From assembly GCF_007994075.1 (NCBI RefSeq), contig NZ_VIWU01000001.1:434001-498000 (forward strand): DNA of 64,000 nucleotides. Reading direction: 5' to 3'. Origin of the DNA: Pseudonocardia hierapolitana. Its GTDB lineage: Bacteria > Actinomycetota > Actinomycetes > Mycobacteriales > Pseudonocardiaceae. Positions 52,058-60,430 of the stretch are shown here, one piece after another. Within the stretch, counting starts at the first letter, position 1. Each line of letters starts with the position of its first letter. The notes below the pieces were generated by a model that was not told where the DNA came from, made no database searches, and saw only the letters and a list, made by a program, of their open reading frames with translations. A program made the position numbers and the translations under genes.

Positions 52058-53557
52058 ATGTACAACGTACACGTGAATGTACAACGTACACGGGAATGCG
52101 AGGTGCTCGTCGTCGGCGGCGGGCTCGTCGGCCTCACCGCCGCGCTGGTCCTGCGCCACCACGGCGTGTCCGTCACGCTCGTGGAGCGGCGCGAGACGAC
52201 CTCGCCGCAGCCCAAGGCCCGGCGCTTCCACTTCCGCAGCATGGAGGTCTTCCGCGAGCTGGGGCTCGCGGCGACGGTGCACGAGGCCGCCCGCGACCTC
52301 GCAGACCACGACCGGATGGCTGTCGGGCACACGCTCGCCGAAGCCGAGCAGCTGCCCCTCTGGCAGCCAGGAGACGTGGACGTGCTCGAGGTGAGCCCGG
52401 AGCTGCCCTGCCTCGTCGCGCAGGACGCGCTCGAACCGGTCCTGCGCGCGGCCGCCCAGGACGCGGGCGCCGACGTGCGGTTCGCCACGGCGCTGACCGG
52501 CTTCGAACAGGACGCGGACGGCGTGGCGGACCCGGGCGGGCGGTGGCTGAGGGCCTCGTACCTCGTCGCCGCCGATGGGGCGCGCAGCGGTGTGCGCACG
52601 GCGCTCGGCATCGGGCGCTCGGGTCGCGGCGCGGTCGGCGAGCCCGCGGTCAACGTGTACTTCCGCGCCGATCTCGAGGACGTCGTCCGCGGCCGCGAGT
52701 TCAACCTCTGCCAGATCGAGCACCCGGACGCTCCCGGCGCGCTCGCCTCGGTCGACGGCCGCTTCCGCTGGGTGTTCATGACATCGGGCGAACGCACCGA
52801 CCGGGACTGGCCGGCACTGCTGCGCACCGCTCTCGGTGTTCCGGCTCCGGACCTGGACGTGCTGAGCGTGCTCCCATGGCAGCCCGAGATGCTCGTCGCG
52901 GACCGGTACTCCGCGGGCCGGGTGCACCTGGTGGGCGACGCGGCCCACGTGATGCCGCCCTTCGCCGCGATGGGGGCCAACACCGGGATCTCCGATGCCC
53001 ATGAGCTCGGCTGGAAGCTCGCCGCCGCGCTCAGCGGCGACGCGCCGCCCGCGCTCCTCGACAGCTACGACGCCGAGCGGCGCCCGGCCGGCTGGTTCGC
53101 GGCCGACCAGTCCGCGCGCCGCACCCTGGACCTGCGCGGCACAGGAACGCCCGACCCGGATCTCGCGCATCCGTTCCTGCTGGTGGCGGGCGGGTTCCAG
53201 TACACGGACGGGGCGCTGTGCCGCGCGGACGGTCAGGACCCCGAGCCGGTCCACGAGTTCGCGCCCGCAGGCCGGGTGGGGACGCGCGTGCCGCACCGCT
53301 GGCTCGACGAGGCACGCACCCGCTCGACGCTCGACCTGGCCGGACCCGGCTGGGCGCTCCTCGTGGCAGGCGATCCGCGGCCGTGGGAGCGCGACGCGGG
53401 CGGGGTGGCGGTGCACCGGCTCGACGCCGACTTCCTGCCCGCCGGCACGGCGCTGCTCCTGCGCCCCGACGACGTCGTGGCCTGGCGCGGGACGGACGTC
53501 ACGGCCCCGCCACGCGTGCTGCGTGACCTGCTGGGCCCCACAGCGGTGGCGGCCTGA
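52058..53557 (+). CDS. FAD-dependent aromatic/polyketide monooxygenase
   Basis: This 499-residue class A flavoprotein monooxygenase has the Rossmann motif VVGGGLVGLTAAL near residue 18, the DG motif VAADGARSGVRTALGI, and the FAD motif GRVHLVGDAAHVMPPFAAMG. The C-terminal 120 residues resemble the thioredoxin-like domain of PHBH/MhpA-type and rifampicin-type hydroxylases. The start may be ATG 52058 or GTG 52073; both overlap the TetR operators, so the transcript is probably leaderless. The TetR gene next door probably represses it until a substrate-like inducer binds. Confidence 0.88.
   Translation: MYNVHVNVQRTRECEVLVVGGGLVGLTAALVLRHHGVSVTLVERRETTSPQPKARRFHFRSMEVFRELGLAATVHEAARDLADHDRMAVGHTLAEAEQLPLWQPGDVDVLEVSPELPCLVAQDALEPVLRAAAQDAGADVRFATALTGFEQDADGVADPGGRWLRASYLVAADGARSGVRTALGIGRSGRGAVGEPAVNVYFRADLEDVVRGREFNLCQIEHPDAPGALASVDGRFRWVFMTSGERTDRDWPALLRTALGVPAPDLDVLSVLPWQPEMLVADRYSAGRVHLVGDAAHVMPPFAAMGANTGISDAHELGWKLAAALSGDAPPALLDSYDAERRPAGWFAADQSARRTLDLRGTGTPDPDLAHPFLLVAGGFQYTDGALCRADGQDPEPVHEFAPAGRVGTRVPHRWLDEARTRSTLDLAGPGWALLVAGDPRPWERDAGGVAVHRLDADFLPAGTALLLRPDDVVAWRGTDVTAPPRVLRDLLGPTAVAA
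52059..52090. promoter_or_regulatory. Two TetR operators overlapping the monooxygenase start
   Basis: TGTAC-AAC-GTACA occurs twice, at 52059-52071 and 52078-52090, 19 bases apart. The first copy begins inside the candidate ATG at 52058, so the operator is also the first codons of the monooxygenase gene. The TetR gene starts 20 bases to the left. Confidence 0.75.
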
Positions 53558-53566
53558 CGCCCCGCC

Positions 53567-53745
53567 CGGCGAGTCCGACGTTCGCGCACGCCGTGTACGG
53601 CGTACAGCACGCTGCGCCGTCGGCCGCCGCGCGCCGGAGCGCCCGGCTCACCCACTGAGATGCCGGACTCACCGTGCCGAGACGCCGGAATCGCCGTACC
53701 GAAATGTCCCGACTCGGGGGTGAGTCCGGCGTTCGGGCACGGCGC
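53567..53745. repeat. Second cluster of GAGTC-based repeats
   Basis: Degenerate copies of the 22-bp unit of the 17.6-kb array recur here in both orientations: CGGCGAGTCCGACGTTCG at 53567, reverse units such as GATGCCGGACTCACCGTGCC at about 53659-53715, and a forward unit GTGAGTCCGGCGTTCG from about 53719. Opposed units could pair as hairpins between the convergent monooxygenase and rimM genes, where they might help terminate both transcripts. Confidence 0.75.
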
Positions 53746-53772
53746 GTTCTGCGAGCGGGCGCGGGCGCCCGG

Positions 53773-54309
53773 TCAGTCGAGCAGGCCCTCGGGCGGGGTG
53801 AGCACCACGCGGCCGGCCGCCAGGTCGACGGTCGGCACGATCGCCAGTACGAACGGCACCAGCGCGTCGGAGCGTTCCGGACGGGCCAGGACGAGCATGT
53901 CGCCACCGGGGCCGTGCACGACCTCACGGACCGATCCGACGACGGTGCCGTCCTCCAGCTCGGCGCGCAGGCCTTCCAGCTGGTGGACGTGGAACTCGTC
54001 GTCGTTCTCGGGCGGCGCGATGGCATCGGCCGCGACGAGGAGCCGCGTGCCGCGCAACGCTTCGGCGGCGTCGCGGTCGGCGGCCTCGGTGAACCGCACG
54101 AGCAGTCGGCCCGAGTGCGGGCGGGCCGACTCGACGGTCAGCGTGCCCGCAGGCTCGCCCGGCCGCTGGGCGATGAGCGAGGCCCCGGGCACGAACCGCT
54201 CGTCGGGTGAGTCGGTGTGCACGTCCACGACGAGCTCGCCGCGCAAGCCATGGGCCCGCACGGCGATCCCGACGAGGTACTCGGTGCTACCGGTCGGTGT
54301 CGACGACAT
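53773..54309 (-). CDS. rimM: Ribosome maturation factor RimM
   Basis: This 178-residue protein helps fold the head of the 30S subunit. The N-terminal domain begins YLVGIAVRAHGLRGELVV, and the PRC-barrel region has ENDDEFHVHQLEGLRAELED and LVPFVLAIVPTVDLAAGRVV. ATG 54309 lies 23 bases inside the khpA gene. Confidence 0.96.
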   Translation of the reverse strand: MSSTPTGSTEYLVGIAVRAHGLRGELVVDVHTDSPDERFVPGASLIAQRPGEPAGTLTVESARPHSGRLLVRFTEAADRDAAEALRGTRLLVAADAIAPPENDDEFHVHQLEGLRAELEDGTVVGSVREVVHGPGGDMLVLARPERSDALVPFVLAIVPTVDLAAGRVVLTPPEGLLD

Positions 54310-54526
54310 CCACCCGCACGCCCCGGCCACCGACGCCGCCGACGACCGTGCGCAGGGCGGTGGCGGTACGGCCACCGCGGCCGATCACCTTGCCGAGGTC
54401 TTCGGGATGCACCCGGACCTCGAGGGTGCGTCCGCGGCGGGTGGTGACGAGCTCCACCTGCACGTCGTCCGGGTGGTCGACGATGCCCCGGACGAGGTGC
54501 TCGAGAGCGTCCGCGAGGACACTCAC
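54287..54526 (-). CDS. khpA: KH-domain RNA-binding protein KhpA
   Basis: This 79-residue KH protein has the GxxG loop in [20 protein letters not shown]. KhpA proteins bind RNA and, with KhpB, affect cell growth. GTG 54526 overlaps the rpsP stop (GTGA), and its end overlaps rimM by 23 bases, keeping the conserved rpsP-khpA-rimM order. Confidence 0.95.
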   Translation of the reverse strand: MSVLADALEHLVRGIVDHPDDVQVELVTTRRGRTLEVRVHPEDLGKVIGRGGRTATALRTVVGGVGGRGVRVDVVDTDR

Positions 54527-54963
54527 GATTCTGCGGAGGCCTCGGAGGAGGCCTCGGCCTCGCCCTTCGCGCGGCGCTCGCTCTTCTTCTTCGGCGTGGT
54601 GGCCTCGGTGGTGGGCTCCTCGTTCGCCGCGGCGAGCGCGGCCTGGAACCGGGCCAGCTTGTCGACCTTCTCCGGCTGCGGCTTCAGGGTGCCCTCGGCG
54701 CCGGGCAGGCCCTTGAACTTCTGCCAGTCGCCGGTGATCTCGAGCAGGTGCTGCACCGGCTCGGTGGGCTGCGCACCGACGCCGAGCCAGTACTGCGCAC
54801 GCTCCGAGTCGATCTCGATCAGGCTCGGGTCGTTCTTCGGGTGGTACTTGCCGATGGTCTCGATCGCCCGGCCGCTGCGGCGGGTGCGGGCGTCGGCAAC
54901 GACGACGCGGTAGTACGGCTGGCGGATCTTGCCCAGCCTCATCAGCTTGATCTTGACGGCCAC
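54523..54963 (-). CDS. rpsP: 30S ribosomal protein S16
   Basis: This 146-residue S16 has the core [20 protein letters not shown] and [20 protein letters not shown], and an actinobacterial C-terminal tail of Lys/Glu/Ala repeats ([20 protein letters not shown]). It starts at ATG 54963; the promoter element at 55093 implies a leader of about 125 bases. Confidence 0.98.
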   Translation of the reverse strand: MAVKIKLMRLGKIRQPYYRVVVADARTRRSGRAIETIGKYHPKNDPSLIEIDSERAQYWLGVGAQPTEPVQHLLEITGDWQKFKGLPGAEGTLKPQPEKVDKLARFQAALAAANEEPTTEATTPKKKSERRAKGEAEASSEASAES

Positions 54964-55092
54964 GCTGGTCGGTGCTCCTCGCGGATCGTGTGTTTCGGGT
55001 GAGTCCGCGCGGCTCGCGTGGGGTTACGGGCTGCGCATTCCTCGGCGTGTGTGTCCGCGGCACGGTAGAGGGCCTGCCACGGGACCGATCGG

Positions 55093-55109
55093 CCATTCTG
55101 CCAGACGCG
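55093..55109 (-). promoter_or_regulatory. rpsP promoter-like element shared with rplS
   Basis: On the minus strand this reads CGCGTCTGGCAGAATGG, with CAGAAT as possible -10 box. It differs from the rplS element at 48226-48242 at 2 of 17 bases. It is about 130 bases upstream of rpsP. Confidence 0.6.
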
Positions 55110-55125
55110 TGAGCATGCCGGGGCG

Positions 55126-56400
55126 TCAGGTCATCGGGAAGACGCCCAGCAGCCCGAGAACGAGCGCGATCCCCGGCAACAGGTTGTTGATCTGGTGGGC
55201 GACGATGCTCGCGAGCAGCCGGCCCGTGTACAGGCGCGCGATGGCGATCGGGATCGCGACGACGAGCAGCAGCGGCGTGCGCGTGAACTCGAAGTGCGCG
55301 ATCGCGAAGAGCAGCGTGCTGACGGCGAACGCCACCCAGCGGCCCGCGATCTTCTCGATCCCGCCCCAGAGCAGACCCCGGTAGAGGATCTCCTCGCACA
55401 TCGGCGCGACGAACACGACGATGACCAGCACCAACGCCGCCAGTGCCGGGCCGGCCCGTATCCCGCCGAACACGTCGCCCACCGCGGACGTGGCGTCCTC
55501 GCCGACGATCGCGACGTAGACGATCGACGCCGGGATGGTGAGCGCCAGCCCGCCGAAACCGAATGCGAGCCCCATGCCGAGGTCGCGCCACGACCAGACG
55601 AGACCGAGGTCCACGATCGGCCCGTTGCCGCGCACCCACGTGATCAGCAGGGCCGTGGAGGCAGCGAGCACCGTGGGCACGGAGAGGGCGATGGCGAGCG
55701 TGGTCGCGGTGGGCCCGGCATCGCCCACGAGGACGATCCCGATCAGCGCGGACGTGAGCAGGAACACGGCCTCCGCGAGGAGGTAGGCCCCCAGCCCCCA
55801 GCGGTGCTTGCGGACGGGTGACGGCGCACCCCACGAGCTCCGGGGGCCCGACTGCCGGCCGATCGACGGTGCGGGATACGGCGCGGCAGGCGGGTACGGC
55901 CCCGGCGGGTACGGCTGCGCCTGCGGGTAGGAACCCTGCGGGTACGCCTGCCCCGGCGGGTAGGCGCCCTGCGGGTACGGCGGCCCCGGCGCGGGGGGAG
56001 GCGGCCATGCCGCGTAGCCCGGCTGCGGCCATGGGGCACCGGCCTGTTGCGCAGACCCCACCGGCGGCGGGGCCGGACTCGCGGCCACCCCGACGGTGGT
56101 GGGCGCCTCCTCCTCGGCCGGCAGAGCGGGTGCGACGCCGGCGGCCGGCGGATCCCACGCCGTGGGCCCGGATGCCGGGACGGCGCCCGACGTTGAACCC
56201 TGCGCGGGACCGACCGGCGGGTCCTCGGAAGTGGGAGCACCCCGGGTCGGGTCGGCTCCGGGGTCGGGCTCGACCGGCGCTCCCCCAGCGGGGTCGGCCG
56301 CGTGCTGTGCCGCGGCGGCGTGCGCGGCCGCGTCCTCGCCTCCGGAGCCGGGTCCGGGCTCCTCAGAGCCTGGTCGACCGTCCCTGTGCACCGCTCCCAC
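55126..56400 (-). CDS. CPBP-family (CAAX-like) intramembrane metalloprotease
   Basis: This protein of about 424 residues has a cytoplasmic N-terminal half of low complexity, including a Pro/Tyr/Gly-rich stretch of repeats such as YPQGAYPPGQ and YPQGSYPQ. Eight or so helices follow with the CPBP motifs: CEEILYRGLLWGG (E-E-x3-R), FAIAHFEF and HQINN. Such proteases may process membrane proteins or confer peptide immunity. The start is GTG 56400, or GTG 56391 three codons later. Confidence 0.87.
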   Translation of the reverse strand: MGAVHRDGRPGSEEPGPGSGGEDAAAHAAAAQHAADPAGGAPVEPDPGADPTRGAPTSEDPPVGPAQGSTSGAVPASGPTAWDPPAAGVAPALPAEEEAPTTVGVAASPAPPPVGSAQQAGAPWPQPGYAAWPPPPAPGPPYPQGAYPPGQAYPQGSYPQAQPYPPGPYPPAAPYPAPSIGRQSGPRSSWGAPSPVRKHRWGLGAYLLAEAVFLLTSALIGIVLVGDAGPTATTLAIALSVPTVLAASTALLITWVRGNGPIVDLGLVWSWRDLGMGLAFGFGGLALTIPASIVYVAIVGEDATSAVGDVFGGIRAGPALAALVLVIVVFVAPMCEEILYRGLLWGGIEKIAGRWVAFAVSTLLFAIAHFEFTRTPLLLVVAIPIAIARLYTGRLLASIVAHQINNLLPGIALVLGLLGVFPMT

Positions 56401-56809
56401 GCCCCCGACGCTACCGGCCCGCCGCAGAGGGCGCCGCCCGCCTGCCGCCCACCGCGACGCGACCGGCCGGATCGTCACCCGGTCGGAGCCCCCGACACAC
56501 TTCCGCGCGAGCCGCACATCAGCGCTGCGGCGACGACCCCGGGGCCGTCCCACACCCGATCGTCCGACCTGATCGGCGCGAGACGTGCACGATCACAATC
56601 GGCGACCGCTCGCCCGCCCGGCCACGACGGTGGCCGTCCACGTCTGCCGGCGCCACGCCCCGACCCACGACCCGCTCCGCCATCGACGCACCGATCCGCA
56701 CCCTGGACCAGTTGCCCGGACACAGCTGCGTGACACGCCACTGGTGTCCCCGCCGCGAGCCCGATGCGCAGCTGGGCCGTCGAGATCTGTGGCGACTTCG
56801 GCGGGAACG
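56401..56809. other. Intergenic region upstream of the CPBP protease gene
   Basis: About 410 bases between two minus-strand genes. It should hold the protease-gene promoter. Several open frames cross it on both strands, but none has a ribosome site or a family resemblance, and I see no clear operator or terminator. Confidence 0.4.
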
Positions 56810-57886
56810 CTAGGCGCTGGCATGCACCGGGCGGCCCCGCAGCATCACGAGGGCGGGTTCGTGCAGCACGGACAGATCGGCGCGGGGGTCGCTGCGGTAC
56901 ACCACGAGGTCGGCGCGGGCACCCAGCTCCAGCCCTGGACGGCCGAGCCAGGACCGGGCGGCCCAGCTGGCGGCGCCGAGCGCGTCGGTGGCGGACAGGC
57001 CCGCCCGGTGCAGGGCGATCACCTCGTCGGCGAGGCGGCCGTGGTCGATGCCGCCACCGGCGTCGGTGCCCGCGTACACCGGCACCCCTGCCTCGACGGC
57101 CCGGCGCACCGTCTCGTACGCGCCGGCGTGCAGGCGCCGCATGTGGTCGGCGTAGGCGGGGTACTTGGCGGCCTGGTCGGCGATCCCCGGGAAGTTCTCG
57201 ACGTTGATCAGCGTGGGCACGAGCGCGGTGCCGCGCTCGGCCATCTCGGCGATGAGGTCGTCGGTGAGGCCGGTGCCGTGCTCGATGCAGTCGATCCCGG
57301 CGCGGACCAGGCCGGGGATCGCGGCGGCGCCGAACACGTGCGCAGTGACCCGTGCTCCGGCCTTGTGCGCCGCGTCGATGGCCGCGACCAGCACGTCGTC
57401 GGGCCAGAGCGGCGCGAGGTCGCCCACGCCGCGGTCGATCCAGTCGCCCACGAGCTTCACCCAGCCGTCCCCATCGGCGGCCTGCTCGGCCACGACGTCG
57501 GGCAGCAGCGCCGGGTCGTCCAGCTCCAGCGACATGTTGGGGATGTAGCGCTTGGGGCGGGCCAGGTGCCGCCCCGCGCGGATGATCTCCGGGAGGTCGT
57601 CGCGGGCCTGCAGGGGCGTGGTGTCGATGGGCGAGCCGCAGTCGCGGATCAGCAGGGTGCCCGCGTCGCGGTCGATGCGGGCCTGCGCGTCGGCCTCCTC
57701 CAGTTCGACGCCGCCGCCGGGGCCGAGCCCGATGTGGCAGTGGGCGTCGACGAGGCCGGGCACGATGAAGCCGCCGTCGACGAGGGTCTCCGCGCCCGGG
57801 ACCGGCTCGACCAACCGGCCCGCCGAGTCGACGTGCAGCTCGACGGTGTCCTCGCCGGGCAGCAGCACCCCGCGCAGCCGGTACAA
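56810..57886 (-). CDS. Amidohydrolase (imidazolonepropionase-like)
   Basis: This 358-residue metal-dependent hydrolase of the amidohydrolase superfamily has GLVDAHCHIGLG (metal-binding H-x-H), a bridging-lysine candidate in GWVKLVGDW, the histidines in VTAHVFGAAA and DCIEHGTGL, and the catalytic aspartate in VYAGTDAGGG. It resembles imidazolonepropionase/prolidase-like enzymes; the substrate is unknown. The start is TTG 57886 behind GGGAGGGG. An amidohydrolase next to ffh is common in Pseudonocardiales. Confidence 0.88.
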   Translation of the reverse strand: MYRLRGVLLPGEDTVELHVDSAGRLVEPVPGAETLVDGGFIVPGLVDAHCHIGLGPGGGVELEEADAQARIDRDAGTLLIRDCGSPIDTTPLQARDDLPEIIRAGRHLARPKRYIPNMSLELDDPALLPDVVAEQAADGDGWVKLVGDWIDRGVGDLAPLWPDDVLVAAIDAAHKAGARVTAHVFGAAAIPGLVRAGIDCIEHGTGLTDDLIAEMAERGTALVPTLINVENFPGIADQAAKYPAYADHMRRLHAGAYETVRRAVEAGVPVYAGTDAGGGIDHGRLADEVIALHRAGLSATDALGAASWAARSWLGRPGLELGARADLVVYRSDPRADLSVLHEPALVMLRGRPVHASA

Positions 57887-57966
57887 CGCTCAGCCCCTCC
57901 CTCGCTGCGCTCGGTCAGCGCTTCGCGCAGACGCTGCGCCGATGGTTCGCTCGCAAGCTCGCTCAC
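57887..57966 (-). repeat. Intergenic coding-like element between ffh and the amidohydrolase gene
   Basis: The gap reads on the minus strand as a continuous frame from GTG 57966 (overlapping the ffh stop) coding SELASEPSAQRLREALTERS. It is rich in GAGCG/GCGCAG half-repeats that can fold on themselves. Very similar peptide-like stretches recur near gene ends in related actinomycetes as far as I recall, so this may be a dispersed element rather than a gene. It runs out of frame into the amidohydrolase gene. Confidence 0.4.
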
Positions 57967-59498
57967 TTCTCCTTGGGGAACTTGAACTTGCTCGGGTCGA
58001 ACCCGGGCGGCAGCTGGTCGAGGCCCGGCGGGAGCTCGCGCAGCGACGGCGGCAGCCCGGACAGGTCCGGCATCCCGCCGCCCCCGAACGGCAGCCCGGC
58101 AGCGCGCGCGGGTGTGGGCCCGCGCCCCCTCGCCTTGCCCTTCTTGCCCTTGCGGCCCTTGTTCTGCTTCTTCGTGGCGCTGCGGCTGCCGAAACCGAAC
58201 TGCCCGGCCATCTGCTTCATCATCTTCCGGGCCTCGAAGAACCGGTTGACGACGTCGTTGACCTCGCTGACCGCGACCCCGGAGCCGTTGGCGATGCGCA
58301 GCCGGCGCGAGCCATTGATGATCTTCGGGTCGGCCCGCTCGGCGGGCGTCATGCCGCGGATGATCGCCTGCAGCCGGTCGAGCTGCTTGTCGTCGACCTG
58401 GGCCAGCGCGTCCTTCATCTGCCCGGCGCCGGGCAGCATGCCGAGGATGTTGCCGATCGGGCCCATCTTGCGGACCGCGAGCATCTGCTCGAGGAAGTCC
58501 TCGAGGGTGAGCTCGCCGGTGGAGATCTTGGCGGCGGCCTTGGCGGTCTGCTCCTGGTCGAACGCCTGCTCGGCCTGCTCGATGAGCGTGAGCAGGTCGC
58601 CCATCCCGAGGATGCGGCTCGCCATCCGGTCGGGGTGGAAGACGTCGAAGTCGGCGAGCTTCTCGCCGTTGGACGCGAAGAGGATCGGCTCGCCCGTGAC
58701 CTCGCGCACCGAAAGGGCCGCCCCGCCGCGGGCGTCGCCGTCGAGCTTGGTGAGCACGACACCGGTGAAGCCGACGCCGTCGCGGAACGCCTCGGCGGTG
58801 GCCACGGCGTCCTGGCCGATCATGGCGTCGACGACGAACAGGGTCTCGTCCGGCGAGACGGCGTCGCGGATGTCCGCGGCCTGGCGCATCAGCTCCTCGT
58901 CGACGCCGAGTCGGCCCGCGGTGTCGACGATGACGATGTCGTAGTGCTTGGCGCGGGCGTGGGCGATGCCGCGGCGGGCGACGTCCACCGGGTCGCCCAC
59001 GCCGTTGCCCGGCTCGGGGGCGAACGTGGTGGCGCCGGCCCGCTCTCCGACGATCTGCAGCTGGTTGACCGCGTTGGGCCGCTGGAGGTCGCAGGCCACG
59101 AGCAGCGGCGTGTGCCCCTGGTTCTTCAGCCAGTGCGCGAGCTTGCCCGCGAGTGTGGTCTTGCCGGAACCCTGCAGGCCGGCGAGCATGATCACGCTCG
59201 GCGGCTCCTTGGCGAGCCGGATGCGGCGCGTCTCGCCGCCGAGGATCGCGACGAGCTCCTCGTTGACGATCTTGACGACCTGCTGGGCCGGGTTCAGCGC
59301 ACCGGAGACCTCCGCGCCCTTCGCCCGCTCCTTGACCCGCGTGATGAAGTTGCGGACCACCGGCAGCGCGACGTCGGCCTCCAGCAGCGCGATGCGGATC
59401 TCGCGCGCCGTGGCGTCGATGTCGGCGTCGGAGAGGCGCCCCTTGCCGCGGAGGTTGGCAAGGGTGCCGCTGAGGCGCTCGGAGAGGGTGTCGAACAC
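57963..59498 (-). CDS. ffh: Signal recognition particle protein Ffh
   Basis: This 511-residue SRP54 GTPase targets membrane proteins with 4.5S RNA and FtsY. The N-domain is followed by G-domain motifs GLQGSGKTTLAGKLA, DTAGRLGVDEEL and TKLDGDARGG, then the methionine-rich M domain with GSRRLRIANGSGVAVSEVND. The C-terminus is Lys/Gly/Pro-rich. The start is GTG 59498. Confidence 0.98.
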   Translation of the reverse strand: MFDTLSERLSGTLANLRGKGRLSDADIDATAREIRIALLEADVALPVVRNFITRVKERAKGAEVSGALNPAQQVVKIVNEELVAILGGETRRIRLAKEPPSVIMLAGLQGSGKTTLAGKLAHWLKNQGHTPLLVACDLQRPNAVNQLQIVGERAGATTFAPEPGNGVGDPVDVARRGIAHARAKHYDIVIVDTAGRLGVDEELMRQAADIRDAVSPDETLFVVDAMIGQDAVATAEAFRDGVGFTGVVLTKLDGDARGGAALSVREVTGEPILFASNGEKLADFDVFHPDRMASRILGMGDLLTLIEQAEQAFDQEQTAKAAAKISTGELTLEDFLEQMLAVRKMGPIGNILGMLPGAGQMKDALAQVDDKQLDRLQAIIRGMTPAERADPKIINGSRRLRIANGSGVAVSEVNDVVNRFFEARKMMKQMAGQFGFGSRSATKKQNKGRKGKKGKARGRGPTPARAAGLPFGGGGMPDLSGLPPSLRELPPGLDQLPPGFDPSKFKFPKEK

Positions 59499-59508
59499 CT
59501 CTACAACC

Positions 59509-60327
59509 CTACTGGCGTGCCGCGAGCTCCTGCAGGGCCGCCAGCGCCTGCGCCGACGGCGACCCCGGCTCGGCGAAGTAGGCGATCATCAGCTGGCCCG
59601 GGGCACTCGCCACGGCGAAGGTCTCCCAACGCACCGTCACCTCGCCGACCGCGGGCGACAGCATGCGCTTGGAGCCCGCGGCCTTCCCACGCACGTCGTG
59701 GCGCGCCCACAGCCTGCGGAACTCCCCGCTCTTCACCGAGAGCTCGCCGACCAGCGTGACCAGCCGTGGATCGTCCGGAGCGTCCGCGGCCGACGACCGC
59801 AGCGCGGCGACCGTCTCCGCCGCCACGTCGGGCCAGTCCGGGTACAGGTCACGGGAGGCGGGGTCGAGGAACACGTGCCGCACGATGTTGCCGTCGCCGG
59901 GGGCGCCGCCGCAGAGCAGCTCGGCCATCCGGTTGTGGGCCAGCACGTCCATGCACCGGCCCATGACGAACGCCGGCACGCCGGGCATCGCGTCGAGCAG
60001 CCGGACGATCTCCGGTGCCGCCCGTTCCGGGTCCCGCCGCGAGCGCCGCGGGGGTCGCGGCGCGGGTGTGGCGAGCGAGGCCAGGTAGGCGGTCGACTCG
60101 TCGTCGAGGTCGAGCACGCGGGCCAGCGCCTCCACGACCTGCGCCGACGGGTGCCGGTCCCGCCCGCGTTCCAGACGCAGGTAGTACTCGGCGCTGATGC
60201 CGGCGAGCATCGCGACCTCCTCCCGCCGCAGACCCGGCACCCGCCTGCGGCCGACGGGCAGGCCGTGGTCCTCGGGGCGCGTGAGCTCGCGGCGGGCGCG
60301 GAGGAACTCGCCCAGGAGGTTCGGCAT
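59509..60327 (-). CDS. XRE-family regulator with MmyB domain
   Basis: This 272-residue protein has the same build as the regulator at 25792: an HTH (VPGLRREEVAMLAGISAEYY, then LRLERGRD) and a MmyB domain (DVLAHNRMAELLCGG). It starts at ATG 60327 and is divergent from the SDR gene at 60431, which it probably regulates. No clean palindrome was found in the 103-base gap. Its 3' end lies 10 bases from the ffh start. Confidence 0.92.
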   Translation of the reverse strand: MPNLLGEFLRARRELTRPEDHGLPVGRRRVPGLRREEVAMLAGISAEYYLRLERGRDRHPSAQVVEALARVLDLDDESTAYLASLATPAPRPPRRSRRDPERAAPEIVRLLDAMPGVPAFVMGRCMDVLAHNRMAELLCGGAPGDGNIVRHVFLDPASRDLYPDWPDVAAETVAALRSSAADAPDDPRLVTLVGELSVKSGEFRRLWARHDVRGKAAGSKRMLSPAVGEVTVRWETFAVASAPGQLMIAYFAEPGSPSAQALAALQELAARQ

Positions 60328-60430
60328 GCGTCCCACGGTAGGCGGCTCCGCGCAGCGAGGGGTGGCCCCGCGACTACCCCTCTTCACACGGCCTCCCCGG
60401 GCCCGCGTCCCGGCTCGCAGGCTCGATGCC

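Noticed and set aside
56475..56741. 88-residue minus-strand frame upstream of the CPBP protease
   Set aside because: It has no Shine-Dalgarno sequence, shadow-like composition and no family resemblance.
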